DNA from: Sphingobacterium sp. SRCM116780
Lineage (GTDB): Bacteria > Bacteroidota > Bacteroidia > Sphingobacteriales > Sphingobacteriaceae
Direction: 5' to 3'
Length of the DNA stretch: 64,000 bases
Assembly: GCF_021442025.1 (NCBI RefSeq)
Contig: NZ_CP090446.1
Location: 62,001-126,000 of the forward strand
Below the pieces are notes generated by a model. That model ran no database searches. It saw nothing but the letters and a program-made list of their open reading frames with translations, and had not been told where the DNA came from. Position numbers and translations under genes: made by a program. Each line of letters starts with the position of its first letter. Position 1 is the first letter of the stretch. Positions 9,215-18,245 of the stretch are shown here, in pieces.

Positions 9215-9250
9215 GGCTGCTCAGGAATAACATCGGGCAGCCATTTTTTT
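9215..9250 (+). terminator. Terminator of MBL-fold hydrolase gene
   Basis: Stem GGCTGCTC / GGGCAGCC (8 bp including one G-T pair), 12-nt loop, followed by ATTTTTTTT. Confidence 0.8.
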
Positions 9251-9335
9251 TAATATCCGTTCTTAAATTGTATTATAGGTTTCTGTTAAACCGATGAGAA
9301 GGGCAGAATAATTCTTATTTGACTGAATTTTTAGC

Positions 9336-9343
9336 TAAATTTG
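9336..9343 (+). promoter_or_regulatory. Candidate -7 box for khtT-like gene
   Basis: TAAATTTG matches the Bacteroidota -7 consensus TAnnTTTG, 70 bp before the khtT-like start. The nearest TTTG upstream is only 14 bp away rather than 19, so the -33 element is unconvincing. Confidence 0.3.
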
Positions 9344-9412
9344 TAGTAGGCTGCTAAGTGTGCCTTTTACGTCAACTATTGAAAAATTAAGTTTTATCTA
9401 AAGTAAAAAAAT

Positions 9413-9892
9413 ATGTCTATTGTAAGAGAGTCGGATCTTATTGGTATAGGAAAGAAATACCAAATTGAAACTGAAGCTGGAGACAATATGGTCGTGGTGA
9501 TACATGACGATGGTCGAAGAGAATTGTATCGTTATGATGAAGAGGAGAGTGAGTCTCGTTGTGTCATGACTTTAAGTGATGAGGAATCTAGGCAGGTTGC
9601 TGGAATTATTGGAGGGTTGTCTTATAAGCCTAAAGCTTTAGAGACAATGGAAGTTGCTTTAGATGATTTAAGGATTGAATGGTACAAAGTTGAAGGTAAA
9701 AGCGAAGGAGTCAATAAAACTATTGGCGAATTGGAAGTGCGTCAACGTACAGGAGCATCTATCATTGCTGGTATTCTAGGAGATAACACGGTGATTAATC
9801 CAGGTCCCGACTATGTCATTAGTTCAGGAACAACTTTAGTTATCGCAGGCAAGAAAAATAATATTAAATTATTAAAAGAAATACTGTTATAG
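9413..9892 (+). CDS. Cation:proton antiporter regulatory subunit, KhtT-like (RCK_C domain)
   Basis: 159-aa cytoplasmic protein. The N-terminal ~75 residues are a small beta-rich domain and the C-terminal ~75 residues are an RCK_C/TrkA-C domain (TIGELEVRQRTGASIIAGI ... VISSGTTLVIAGKKNNIKLL). This matches KhtT of Bacillus subtilis in length and order; KhtT binds nucleotides and gates the K+/H+ antiporter KhtU. The next gene, 23 bp downstream on the same strand, is a CPA2 antiporter membrane subunit, so the two probably form one system. Ion specificity (K+ or Na+) is inferred only from this pairing. Confidence 0.87.
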   Translation: MSIVRESDLIGIGKKYQIETEAGDNMVVVIHDDGRRELYRYDEEESESRCVMTLSDEESRQVAGIIGGLSYKPKALETMEVALDDLRIEWYKVEGKSEGVNKTIGELEVRQRTGASIIAGILGDNTVINPGPDYVISSGTTLVIAGKKNNIKLLKEILL

Positions 9893-9915
9893 AATTGTAA
9901 GCAAAAGAAATTTAT

Positions 9916-11157
9916 ATGCCATCACAGACACTTATTTTAGAAATTGGAATTGCTATTGGATTGGTTGCATTTGTTGGCTTAATTGCCAATAAGCTCAAAT
10001 TTTCTGTCATTCCATTTTTTATATTAATAGGTATGGTGTTGGGTCAACATGCTCCACAAATCGGTCATATTGATCTTACATTTACAGAGAGCAAACCCTT
10101 CATTGATTTTATGGGGCGTTTGGGCGTTTTGTTTCTTTTGTTTTATTTAGGCCTTGAATTTTCTGTAGGTCGGTTAATCAAATCAGGTAAGGCAATCGTA
10201 ACTGGTGGAACAATTTATGTCCTACTCAATTTCATTGCAGGTCTGTTGATTGGATGGATGATGGATCTTCCTTTTAAAGAGATGATGGTATTATGTGGTA
10301 TTATGACGAGTTCTTCTACCGCTATCGTGGCTAAAGTATTGACAGATTTGAAGCGTACAGCTAATCCGGAGACTGAAGTGATCATGGGCATGATTATGTT
10401 TGATGATCTATTCATTGCTATGCATATTTCATTTCTTTCTGGATTGATTCTGACAGGAAGTAGTTCATTTTGGACCGTTGCTGGTACTTCATTACTTGCG
10501 TTGGGATTTATATTAACATTTTTAATTTTGGGAAGAAAATTGGTGCCTGCGATTGATAAGTTATTGCAGGTTAAATCATCTGAATTATTTATTCTACTCA
10601 TCTTTGCTCTGTTATTTATAACAGCTGGTTTTTCGGAAACGATACATGTTGCAGAAGCAATTGGAGCTTTGATGGCGGGTTTAGTTTTAGCTGACTCTCA
10701 ATATATCAAGAAAATAGAGGGGATGGTTTTGCCTTACAAAGACTTTTTCGGAGCGATGTTTTTCTTTAGTTTTGGGTTATCTATAGATGTTTTGTCTTTA
10801 GGAGGTGCAGTAATGTGGGCTTCTATAGCAGCAATCATTACCGTCTTTGGAAATTTAGCATCAGGTTACTTTGCTGCGAAATTCTCCGGAATGAAGAACA
10901 AAACAGCTTTTGATATTGGCTTTACCTTATCAGCAAGAGGAGAGTTCTCGATCATTATGGCAAACATTGGAAAAGCAGGTAACCTGTTACCTGTTATTCA
11001 ATCATTCGTTGTTGTTTATGTATTGATTCTATCTATTGTATCACCACTTCTGACAAAAGAATCAAGAAATATTTGGACCAAACTCTTCGGGAAAGATGAC
11101 ATCAAACCCAAAGTAATCAAACGACTCAGTGATTTAGAATCTGGACAATCATTATAA
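9916..11157 (+). CDS. CPA2-family cation:proton antiporter, KhtU-like
   Basis: 413-aa integral membrane protein with about 12 predicted transmembrane segments and no C-terminal TrkA-N domain, as in KhtU. MTSSSTAIVAKVLTDLK around residues 130-147 corresponds to the conserved discontinuous-helix region of the Na+/H+ exchanger fold, followed by the conserved acidic pair in MFDDLFIAM. Likely function is export of K+ (or Na+) in exchange for protons at the inner membrane, giving pH and osmotic control with the RCK_C partner upstream. A strong hairpin follows the stop. Confidence 0.9.
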   Translation: MPSQTLILEIGIAIGLVAFVGLIANKLKFSVIPFFILIGMVLGQHAPQIGHIDLTFTESKPFIDFMGRLGVLFLLFYLGLEFSVGRLIKSGKAIVTGGTIYVLLNFIAGLLIGWMMDLPFKEMMVLCGIMTSSSTAIVAKVLTDLKRTANPETEVIMGMIMFDDLFIAMHISFLSGLILTGSSSFWTVAGTSLLALGFILTFLILGRKLVPAIDKLLQVKSSELFILLIFALLFITAGFSETIHVAEAIGALMAGLVLADSQYIKKIEGMVLPYKDFFGAMFFFSFGLSIDVLSLGGAVMWASIAAIITVFGNLASGYFAAKFSGMKNKTAFDIGFTLSARGEFSIIMANIGKAGNLLPVIQSFVVVYVLILSIVSPLLTKESRNIWTKLFGKDDIKPKVIKRLSDLESGQSL

Positions 11158-11194
11158 AAAAAGCGAATTTATATTATAAGTTCGCTTTTTTTAT
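11154..11194. terminator. Bidirectional terminator between antiporter and MIP18-family gene
   Basis: 14-bp perfect stem ATAAAAAAAGCGAA / TTCGCTTTTTTTAT, 13-nt loop, A and T tracts on both sides. It lies at the meeting point of convergent genes and overlaps both stop regions. Confidence 0.85.
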
Positions 11195-11520
11195 AGAAAG
11201 CCTAATTCCAATTTTGCTTCTTCACTCATCATATCTTTTGTCCATGGCGGATCAAATGTTAACTCAACAAGAGCTTCCGTTACGCCAGGAAGCGCCGCAA
11301 CTTTGCTTTGCACTTCGTCCATAATTTGACCTGCAACAGGACAACCCGGAGCAGTTAATGTCATTACGATTTTTGCAGTGCCATTTTCTTTTGTGATAAT
11401 TTCATACACCAACCCTAAATCAACGATGTTCGCCGGTTTTAATTCTGGGTCATAGACTGTTTCTAGAGCCTCTTGGATGCTTGCTGCAATATTTAATTTA
11501 TCTAGAATTATAATACTCAT
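11191..11520 (-). CDS. MIP18/DUF59-family iron-sulfur assembly factor (SufT/PaaD-like)
   Basis: About 109 aa. It shows all the hallmarks of the small DUF59 family: DPELKPANIVDLGLVYEI, the conserved Cys in TAPGCPVAGQI, and a C-terminal FDPPWTKDMMSEEAK with the Trp-Thr pair seen in SufT-like proteins. These proteins help mature Fe-S proteins in the cytoplasm, although biochemical detail is limited. I chose the ATG at 11520 rather than the in-frame ATG at 11544. It gives the canonical N-terminus MSIIILDKLN and avoids overlapping the upstream glycosyltransferase, whose stop begins 1 nt away. No other suf genes are present locally. Confidence 0.88.
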   Translation of the reverse strand: MSIIILDKLNIAASIQEALETVYDPELKPANIVDLGLVYEIITKENGTAKIVMTLTAPGCPVAGQIMDEVQSKVAALPGVTEALVELTFDPPWTKDMMSEEAKLELGFL

Positions 11521-11521
11521 G

Positions 11522-12691
11522 TTATGATATTTTCTTTTTATCATGAATTGCTTCCTGATATATTTGTAATAATTGCTTTTTATTTTCTGTAGGTGTAAAA
11601 TTACTAAAATAGAATTCTTTTGTTGTTTGTCTAATGTTAAATTTTTCTTGCTGACTATAGTTTTTCCAACAAGTCAACGTTGTTAACATACTTTCCACAT
11701 GCTGTGGATTAAATAATAGACCTGTTCTGTTTGGAAGAATCAGTTCACTTAATGCTCCAATATCACTTCCTATAACAGGAGTACCAACAGAAAAAGCTTC
11801 TAAGATAGTCATTGGCATTCCTTCAAACCATAGCGATGGAACAATTAATGCTTCTGCCTTTTCTACTAAAGGGATAATATCTTCACGTGATTTGAAACCT
11901 AAATAGTGAATATTCGTATGTTGTTGTGCCGCATGCTGAACAGACTGCTTCAATTCACCGTCACCTATGATCAGGATTTTGTAATCCACTTTAGCAAATG
12001 CTTCTAACAAGTTTAATATTCCTTTTTCTTCTGTGAGTCTACCAATGTAAATAAAATAATCTTCAAAAGACAATGAAGACATGTCGATAGGAAAAGTAAA
12101 ATTAGGTTTGATGACGAATTTATTTGGATCAATAGTTAAAGTAGAGCTTGTAAATAATTTTTTTGCAAAACTTGATAAGGTAATATAACGGTTGACGCTA
12201 TTCCATGTTCCTATTTTGCGATGAAACCAATAGTTCAATGCTAAAATGAAGGTTTTGATAGTAGAATGATCCATGACTTTCTTTTTTACGGCTGTCCAAG
12301 GAAATTTTTCCTGAATGCTAGCTAAAAATAATTCGTGATCATGATACAGAATTGCTGAAGGGCAAATAAGGCGAAAATTGTGAAGCGTCATAACTAAAGG
12401 AATCCCCATATTATGAATAGATCTCAAAATAATAGGACCACTTGCATAATGCGTATTGTGGATATGGATGACCTCTGGTTTAAATTCTTTAATCGTATCC
12501 CTTACACGATATGCTGCCGCTAAATTCCAAAAAGAAAAAAGTGTTTGCAAAGCACCTTTCCATCCTTTTTTATTTTGAAAAGTTAAGGTTAAGACATCAT
12601 TATCTATAGCAAGTAATTCACTCTCTTGCTGAAAAACAGTGTCTTCACCCCCTGGGTTCTGATAGAAAGTATGGATGATAAGAATGCGCAT
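11522..12691 (-). CDS. Glycosyltransferase family 4
   Basis: 389-aa GT-B fold glycosyltransferase. The N-terminal acceptor domain carries GGEDTVFQQESELL, typical of a GT4 subgroup. The C-terminal donor domain has YIGRLTEEKGI and PSLWFEGMPMTILEAFSVGTPVIG, with the E-x7-E type motif that binds a nucleotide sugar. Likely cytoplasmic or membrane-peripheral, acting in cell-surface glycan assembly; donor and acceptor cannot be read from sequence. It stands apart from the large glycosyltransferase locus at 28-39 kb and appears to be co-transcribed with the MIP18-family gene, 1 nt downstream. Confidence 0.88.
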   Translation of the reverse strand: MRILIIHTFYQNPGGEDTVFQQESELLAIDNDVLTLTFQNKKGWKGALQTLFSFWNLAAAYRVRDTIKEFKPEVIHIHNTHYASGPIILRSIHNMGIPLVMTLHNFRLICPSAILYHDHELFLASIQEKFPWTAVKKKVMDHSTIKTFILALNYWFHRKIGTWNSVNRYITLSSFAKKLFTSSTLTIDPNKFVIKPNFTFPIDMSSLSFEDYFIYIGRLTEEKGILNLLEAFAKVDYKILIIGDGELKQSVQHAAQQHTNIHYLGFKSREDIIPLVEKAEALIVPSLWFEGMPMTILEAFSVGTPVIGSDIGALSELILPNRTGLLFNPQHVESMLTTLTCWKNYSQQEKFNIRQTTKEFYFSNFTPTENKKQLLQIYQEAIHDKKKIS

Positions 12692-12709
12692 GAAAAGTCG
12701 CTTTTTTTA

Positions 12710-12717
12710 CAAATGTA
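12710..12717 (-). promoter_or_regulatory. Candidate -7 box for GT4/MIP18-family unit
   Basis: TACATTTG on the minus strand, 18 bp upstream of the glycosyltransferase start, matches TAnnTTTG. No clear TTTG element lies 19 bp further upstream. Confidence 0.35.
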
Positions 12718-12817
12718 CTATTTTGCATGAATTAAACCGTTTTCAATAGTACTTATCAAAAGATTGTTTTTATAATTCTTATCTTCGCGTATCATTAGGA
12801 GATGATGACTAAAGACT

Positions 12818-13786
12818 ATGCAGCATTTACAGAAACTAATCTTTGACTCGATTCAAAACAGTCAATTTCCGAATCAACCTTCCAATTTGTATGATCCAAT
12901 TCGTTACTTTTTAAGTCTGGGAGGGAAACGTATCAGACCTGCTTTAACTTTAATGGCTGCTGAAATGTTTGGGATTAAAGATATTACAGATGCTGTTCCT
13001 GCCGCAAAGTCTATTGAGTTTTTTCATAATTTCTCACTCATACATGATGATGTTATGGATAAAGCGCCATTGCGGAGAGGAAAGGAAACAGTTCATGAGA
13101 AATGGGATTTGAATGTTGCTATTCTTTCTGGTGATGGTTTATTAGTGAAAGCTTATGTCGAATTAGCAAACTGTCCACCTATCTATATCTCCGATTTGCT
13201 GAAAACGTTTAACCGAATAGCAATCGAAGTATGTGAAGGACAACAAATGGATATGGATTATGAGCAGGCAGATCATATTACCATGTTTCAATATATCGAA
13301 ATGATCAGGTTGAAAACTTCTGTATTATTAGGCGGAGCATTACAGATGGGAGCTATATTAGCAAATGCTAGTCTTGAAGATCAAAAACTGATTTACGAGT
13401 TTGGTGAAAATATTGGAATAGCTTTTCAACTTCAAGATGATGTATTAGACGCATATGGTAATCCTGAAACCTTCGGTAAACAAATAGGTGGTGATATTTT
13501 GATCAACAAGAAGACCTATCTTTTAGTCAAATTAATGGAACTTATTGTAGAAGAAGACAAGCAGATTCTTCAAGAATTATTAAACGCTACAACAGCGAAT
13601 AATCCGAATAAGTTGGAAGGTATATTAGATCTATATCGTAAATATGATGTTAAGATATTAGCAGATCAATTGAAAGATGATTTTACGCAAAAAGCATTTG
13701 AAAGATTATCTGCTCTTAGTATACCAAATGATAAAAAAGAAGCGTTAATAACATTGTCGAATCAACTACTCATTAGAGAGCAATAA
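12818..13786 (+). CDS. Polyprenyl diphosphate synthase (trans-isoprenyl)
   Basis: 322-aa trans-prenyltransferase that condenses isopentenyl diphosphate onto an allylic diphosphate. GGKRIRP at 35-41 binds IPP. The first Asp-rich motif DDVMD is at 77-81 and the second, QLQDDVLD, near 205-211; both chelate Mg for the allylic substrate. The absence of bulky residues just before the first motif would be consistent with a medium-to-long chain product (such as octaprenyl- or heptaprenyl-diphosphate for menaquinone side chains), but chain length cannot be fixed by eye. It is divergent from the GT4 gene and followed 89 bp later by the nitrilase gene. Confidence 0.92.
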   Translation: MQHLQKLIFDSIQNSQFPNQPSNLYDPIRYFLSLGGKRIRPALTLMAAEMFGIKDITDAVPAAKSIEFFHNFSLIHDDVMDKAPLRRGKETVHEKWDLNVAILSGDGLLVKAYVELANCPPIYISDLLKTFNRIAIEVCEGQQMDMDYEQADHITMFQYIEMIRLKTSVLLGGALQMGAILANASLEDQKLIYEFGENIGIAFQLQDDVLDAYGNPETFGKQIGGDILINKKTYLLVKLMELIVEEDKQILQELLNATTANNPNKLEGILDLYRKYDVKILADQLKDDFTQKAFERLSALSIPNDKKEALITLSNQLLIREQ

Positions 13787-13875
13787 CAAATCTATATTTG
13801 TAAAATTGTCTTTATTTAATAAAAATTTCTTAATTTGTAGATCTAATTCATCATATACTTACGAAACAACTATAA

Positions 13876-14652
13876 ATGGAACCGTTAAAAGTAACAATCT
13901 TTCAAGCATACCTTTTTTGGGAAAACGTTGATAAAAACTTGAGCAATCTTGCTCTTAAACTATCAAATCTGAGAGAAAAAACGGATCTCATTATCTTACC
14001 TGAAATGTTTAACACTGGATTCACAAATAATGTGGAGAAATGTGCCGAAACATCAGATGGAAAAACCATGCAATGGTTATTTCAAATGTCTCATGACTTA
14101 AATTGTGTTATTGCTGGATCTTTAATTATTACTGAAAACGGAAAGTATTTTAATCGGTTTGTGTGGATGTCTCCAGATGGAACCTATGTGAAATATGATA
14201 AACGTCATTTATTTGCGATGGCGAAAGAAAATGAATATTTTACCGCTGGATATGAACGTATTATAGTTAATATTAGAGGTTGGAAAATCTGTCCAATGGT
14301 TTGTTATGATTTAAGATTCCCAGTATGGTCTAGAAACGTAAATAGTGCTTATGATTTACTTGTTTACACGGCCAATTGGCCTGATAAGCGCTCTTCTCAT
14401 TGGCGTACTTTAATTCCTGCTCGAGCGATTGAAAATCAAGCTTTTGTTATTGGGGTAAACCGTGTAGGACATGATGGAAATGATATTTATTATTCTGGAG
14501 GATCTATGTGTATCTCACCTTTAGGAGATGTGGTTTATTATAAACCTGAAGATGAAGACTTGTATACTTTTACCATTCACCCCAAAGATCTTCAAGAAGC
14601 CCGAGAAACTTTCCCATTTTTACAAGACGCAGATTCTTTTACAATAGAATAG
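13876..14652 (+). CDS. Nitrilase-superfamily amidohydrolase (omega-amidase-like)
   Basis: 258-aa carbon-nitrogen hydrolase with the complete Glu-Lys-Cys triad: Glu43 in LPEMFNTGF, Lys109 in YDKRHLF, Cys143 in MVCYDLRFP. The closest recognisable subgroup is YafV/omega-amidase, which hydrolyses 2-oxoglutaramate or 2-oxosuccinamate formed by transamination (metabolite repair, methionine salvage). No signal peptide is visible, so it is probably cytoplasmic. It converges on a small hypothetical gene with only 4 bp between stops and no obvious terminator. Confidence 0.88.
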   Translation: MEPLKVTIFQAYLFWENVDKNLSNLALKLSNLREKTDLIILPEMFNTGFTNNVEKCAETSDGKTMQWLFQMSHDLNCVIAGSLIITENGKYFNRFVWMSPDGTYVKYDKRHLFAMAKENEYFTAGYERIIVNIRGWKICPMVCYDLRFPVWSRNVNSAYDLLVYTANWPDKRSSHWRTLIPARAIENQAFVIGVNRVGHDGNDIYYSGGSMCISPLGDVVYYKPEDEDLYTFTIHPKDLQEARETFPFLQDADSFTIE

Positions 14653-14656
14653 TCGC

Positions 14657-15037
14657 TTATTGATAGGGTCTATCTAGTATGATAGACATAATAACTGCTT
14701 TTCTAAGGTCAAAATCATCAGCTATGCTTTTTTCTTGATCAGTATGCATCGATTTTGCTTTTTTACTTAAAGCTAAACGATGTTCTTCTCTCTCTTGTTT
14801 AAAACGTTGAATCTCATTCGTTTCTTTTATTTTTTCAGCATAAAAAGGTGGTGGAATATCTACATGATTCTTTTTGTTTTCTATTTTGGGTACAGGAGAA
14901 GTTCTTTGTACAGGACTAATAGGAGGCAAGATTGTTTTTTTTCTTTTTAGTGCAGCCTCTTGTTCCTTGATATAATTTTGGTAAGATTTATAACCAAAAA
15001 TGGCTAATCCAATTAATAACGGTATTAACTTTTCCAT
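14657..15037 (-). CDS. Hypothetical single-pass membrane protein, 126 aa
   Basis: Starts with a hydrophobic helix (LIPLLIGLAIFGYKSY, residues ~4-20) followed by a Lys/Glu-rich, proline-containing region likely to be disordered or coiled (KEQEAALKRKK, IPPPFYAEKIKE), ending in a short hydrophobic segment (AVIMSIILDRPYQ). Topology is probably N-terminal anchor with cytoplasmic tail. The C-terminal motif (DDFDLRKAVIMSIILDRPY) looks conserved-type, but I cannot place it in a named family. It stands alone between convergent amidase and divergent marR-type genes. Confidence 0.65.
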   Translation of the reverse strand: MEKLIPLLIGLAIFGYKSYQNYIKEQEAALKRKKTILPPISPVQRTSPVPKIENKKNHVDIPPPFYAEKIKETNEIQRFKQEREEHRLALSKKAKSMHTDQEKSIADDFDLRKAVIMSIILDRPYQ

Positions 15038-15220
15038 ATGATGAAGATAATAAAAATATCACATAAATTTTTGTTATACCATGTAAAGTTATATATTTAT
15101 GAACATAATCTTATTTTAACCAAAGACTCATAGTTAATTTTATTATTTATACGAAGTAAATATCTTCTTTGGTTAAAAAAGGTTTCATATACTATAACCT
15201 AAAAAAAGACTTTGATTATT

Positions 15221-15667
15221 ATGCTAAATGAAGATTTAATTGGAAAAGTAGAATTCTATGATTTTCTAACAGGTAAAGCAACTACGGCAATATCGCGTAG
15301 GATGCAGCGTAATTTAAAGGATGTGGGAATCAATATTACGGCTGAACAATGGAGTATTCTGTACAATTTATGGCAAGAAGAAGGACTGACACAACAAGAG
15401 TTAGCTACTCGAACTTTTAGAGACAAACCTAGCATTACGAGATTAATTAACAATTTGGAAAAATTAAATTTAGTGATTCGGGTAAATGATAAAGAAGATC
15501 GTAGGTCTAATTTGATTTATTTAACTAAGGCTGCTCGAAAACTGAAGGAAATGGGGATGCAGCAGGCGAATAAAACTATTGCAGAAGCTTTAGATGGCGT
15601 ATGTTCTGAGTCTATTGATATGGCTCAATTAACTTTGCAGCAAGTGATTTGTAATTTAAGAAAATAA
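15221..15667 (+). CDS. MarR-family transcriptional regulator
   Basis: 148-aa winged-helix regulator. The recognition region LTQQELATRTFRDKPSITRLINNLEKLNLVIRV is the MarR helix-turn-helix plus wing (with DKEDRRSNLIYLT). I chose the ATG at 15221; an in-frame TTG nine bases upstream also exists but adds nothing recognisable. MarR proteins are dimers that usually repress their own or nearby genes and respond to small phenolic or redox ligands. The convergent neighbour is the FMN glutamate-synthase-like gene, so the direct target is not evident. Confidence 0.9.
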   Translation: MLNEDLIGKVEFYDFLTGKATTAISRRMQRNLKDVGINITAEQWSILYNLWQEEGLTQQELATRTFRDKPSITRLINNLEKLNLVIRVNDKEDRRSNLIYLTKAARKLKEMGMQQANKTIAEALDGVCSESIDMAQLTLQQVICNLRK

Positions 15668-15701
15668 GAAAGGTCCTTTAATTTAAAGGACCTTTCTTAT
15701 T
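15663..15701. terminator. Bidirectional terminator, marR-type gene / gltB-like gene
   Basis: Near-perfect 19-bp palindrome with core AAGAAAGGTCCTTTAA and A/T flanks, overlapping the marR-type stop and abutting the stop of the convergent FMN-binding gene. Confidence 0.88.
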
Positions 15702-17252
15702 TTAAAATACTCTAGCTTCAAAGTCTGTGTGACTTTCGATTAGCTTGCCTTCCCTTCCAAAATAAATTTCTTGAAAGCTTAGCGTATTGACAGCATCTAC
15801 TTTTCGGAAGAATTTATCAGCATTAACATCTGCTAAGGTTTTAAAACCGCAAGCTTCCATGATTTCGACAGTAGCACGTAAAGTATTACGATGAAATTGA
15901 GCAACACGTACATATTTATCATTCACATCTAATCCTTTATATAAATGAGGTTGTTGTGTAGCAACTCCAACAGGACAAACATCTTCGTTACATTTGAGTG
16001 CTTGGATACATCCTAAAGCAAACATCATTCCCCTTGCGCTATAACAAGCATCTGCTCCAAGGGCAATTACTTTCAATAAGTCAAACCCAGTAACAATTCT
16101 ACTCGATACTAATAATTTGATATGTCTTTTTAATCCAAATGCAATCAAGGTCTTGGTTACAAATGCTAAAGCATCATACAAAGGCATTCCTAAATTATCT
16201 GTAAATTCTAATGGCGCAGCACCCGTTCCCCCCTCAGATCCATCAATAGAAATAAAATCTGGAAATATTTGAGTAGTTTGCATCGCACGACAAATGTCTA
16301 TAAACTCTTGCTTGTCACCGATACACATTTTAAATCCTACAGGTTTGAAATCACTCAATTCTTTCATTTTGTGAATAAATTCCATCATTTCAATTGGATT
16401 AGAAAATGCACTGTGTGCGGGCGGTGACATAACATCTGTACCAGGAATGACGTGACGAATTGCAGCAACCTCAGGTGTGTTTTTAGCAGCAGGAAGTATA
16501 CCACCATGACCAGGCTTAGCTCCTTGAGATAATTTCAACTCAATCATTTTTACATTGGCGCGTGAAGTCTTCTCTCTATATAGCTCAGCATCAAATTTGC
16601 CATCATGTGTTCTACATCCAAAATATCCGGTACCTACTTGCCAAATTAAATCCCCCCCACTGTTGTGGTAATCGCTAATACCACCTTCTCCTGTATTGTG
16701 TGCAAAATTTTGTAATTGCGCTCCTTTATTTAAAGCTGTAATAGCTGTTTTACTTAAAGCGCCATAACTCATAGCTGAAATATTGAATACACTTAAGCTA
16801 TAAGGATGTTTACAAGATTCGTTACCAACAGTGGTTCTTAAGTCATGACTCTCTATATGACAAGGAAAAACAGAATGAGCAGCCCATTCATTACCTACAG
16901 CTTGAGGATCTGTTTGCATACCAAATGCCACAGTTTCCCTTTGATTTTTGGCACGTTGATATACGATAGACCGTTGTCTTCTATTGAAAGGACGGCCATC
17001 TGTGTCAGACTCCCAGAAATATTGACGTAATTCTGGACGAATAGACTCAAAGAAATAACGGAAATATCCCACTAAAGGATAGTTCCTTAAGATAGCATGT
17101 TTGTGTTGGAAACTATGATATAGAGCAACAAATAAAAGAGGCATTGGTATAACAAGCAACCAAAACCATTGTGGAGTAAAAATAAGACCAAAGGAGATAA
17201 TAATCAAATTGATTACGATCATGGTACCAAGAATTAATTTTCTAACGGTCAT
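15702..17252 (-). CDS. FMN-binding glutamate synthase-family membrane protein
   Basis: 516 aa. Two N-terminal hydrophobic segments (residues ~5-45) anchor a domain homologous to the FMN-binding synthase domain of glutamate synthase GltB. Recognisable blocks are SGAKPGHGG-like SQGAKPGHGGILP, the FMN-phosphate loop DGSEGGTGAAPLEF, and a Cys cluster CNEDVCPVGVATQ placed like the 3Fe-4S ligands of GltB. The glutaminase domain and the GltD partner are absent, so it is not a conventional GOGAT; physiological substrates of these stand-alone proteins are unresolved. It ends at the terminator shared with the MarR gene. Confidence 0.88.
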   Translation of the reverse strand: MTVRKLILGTMIVINLIIISFGLIFTPQWFWLLVIPMPLLFVALYHSFQHKHAILRNYPLVGYFRYFFESIRPELRQYFWESDTDGRPFNRRQRSIVYQRAKNQRETVAFGMQTDPQAVGNEWAAHSVFPCHIESHDLRTTVGNESCKHPYSLSVFNISAMSYGALSKTAITALNKGAQLQNFAHNTGEGGISDYHNSGGDLIWQVGTGYFGCRTHDGKFDAELYREKTSRANVKMIELKLSQGAKPGHGGILPAAKNTPEVAAIRHVIPGTDVMSPPAHSAFSNPIEMMEFIHKMKELSDFKPVGFKMCIGDKQEFIDICRAMQTTQIFPDFISIDGSEGGTGAAPLEFTDNLGMPLYDALAFVTKTLIAFGLKRHIKLLVSSRIVTGFDLLKVIALGADACYSARGMMFALGCIQALKCNEDVCPVGVATQQPHLYKGLDVNDKYVRVAQFHRNTLRATVEIMEACGFKTLADVNADKFFRKVDAVNTLSFQEIYFGREGKLIESHTDFEARVF

Positions 17253-17480
17253 AATTTAAATAGTATTTTAGACTCTTATTTAATAAAAATTAGCTAATCG
17301 AGATTAATCATCTGTGATAAAATTATACAAGATAAATCCCTTATCTTTCAATATTTATATGTATTCAATTATTGAACCAATATTCAATTTTTTGTAGAGC
17401 AAAAGTACTAAGTTCCTTTTTCAAAAGAAAATTATTGGCAGGAATGAGATAGTTTTAAAAACTTACTAAGGAAATGATAT

Positions 17481-18245
17481 TTAGTTTTTTCTTTTTACAA
17501 TCTCTTGTGATAATAGTTGATAGATTTGTTTCCAATTCTCCTGATCACTGATAAAATCCAAATGCTTTTTTATCGTGATTTCGTCATTTCTTATTGCTGG
17601 GCCAGTTTGAACATCCTTTGGCAGCTTGGATTGGACTTTTAGAGCAGTTTCCAATATAATAGGACGAATCAAATCAAAAGGTAGATCGTTTTGAAATAAA
17701 AGATCATAACTGATTTGAAAGAGTGCGTTCGCAAAGTTATTTGAAAATACAGATGCGACATGAATGGCAAGCCTTTGATATGAAGTGCAAGCAATAGACT
17801 TAGGAGCTATTTCTTGTATAAGATTAAATAAGATATTAAAAGTTATCGAGTTGTCTCCCTCAATACAGAAGGGTATCAAACTAAAATCTGAATCTTGATT
17901 TTTGGAAATGGATTGAGGGGGATAAATGATACCATACCGTTTGAATTTATTTAATACTTGTATGTCAGTCGCTCCAGAGCAATGTATAACAATGCCATTC
18001 AAAGTGTCAGGAAGCTTTTCTATTATCGCTAATATAGCTTGATCACTAATCGCGATGATATATAAGTCAGCGTCTGGATTTATAGCGGAAATTTGATTAA
18101 TTGCTTCTGCATTTACAACAAAGGCCAATGCTTGCGCATTGACCTTTTGTTGACTGAATATTTGTACTATTTTGTGACCTTTATTATAGAAGTTATGAGC
18201 AAAATGTGTTGCTATGTTCCCACTTCCTAAGATAACAATGTTCAT
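17481..18245 (-). CDS. Rossmann-like / DUF2520 domain protein
   Basis: 254 aa. The N-terminal NAD(P)-binding fold has GSGNIATHF near residue 7 and resembles ProC or 6-phosphogluconate-type dehydrogenases. The C-terminal all-helical DUF2520 domain includes VFSNNFANALF and a late GPAIRNDE motif. The specific substrate is unknown. The start ATG overlaps the ccmF stop by one base (TAATG), so it is the last gene of the ccmE-ccmF unit and probably translationally coupled; functional linkage to cytochrome maturation is not implied by the fold. Confidence 0.85.
   Translation of the reverse strand: MNIVILGSGNIATHFAHNFYNKGHKIVQIFSQQKVNAQALAFVVNAEAINQISAINPDADLYIIAISDQAILAIIEKLPDTLNGIVIHCSGATDIQVLNKFKRYGIIYPPQSISKNQDSDFSLIPFCIEGDNSITFNILFNLIQEIAPKSIACTSYQRLAIHVASVFSNNFANALFQISYDLLFQNDLPFDLIRPIILETALKVQSKLPKDVQTGPAIRNDEITIKKHLDFISDQENWKQIYQLLSQEIVKRKN

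Noticed and set aside
11521..11544. Upstream ATG for the MIP18-family gene
   Set aside because: It would overlap the glycosyltransferase coding region; the ATG at 11520 gives the usual family N-terminus.
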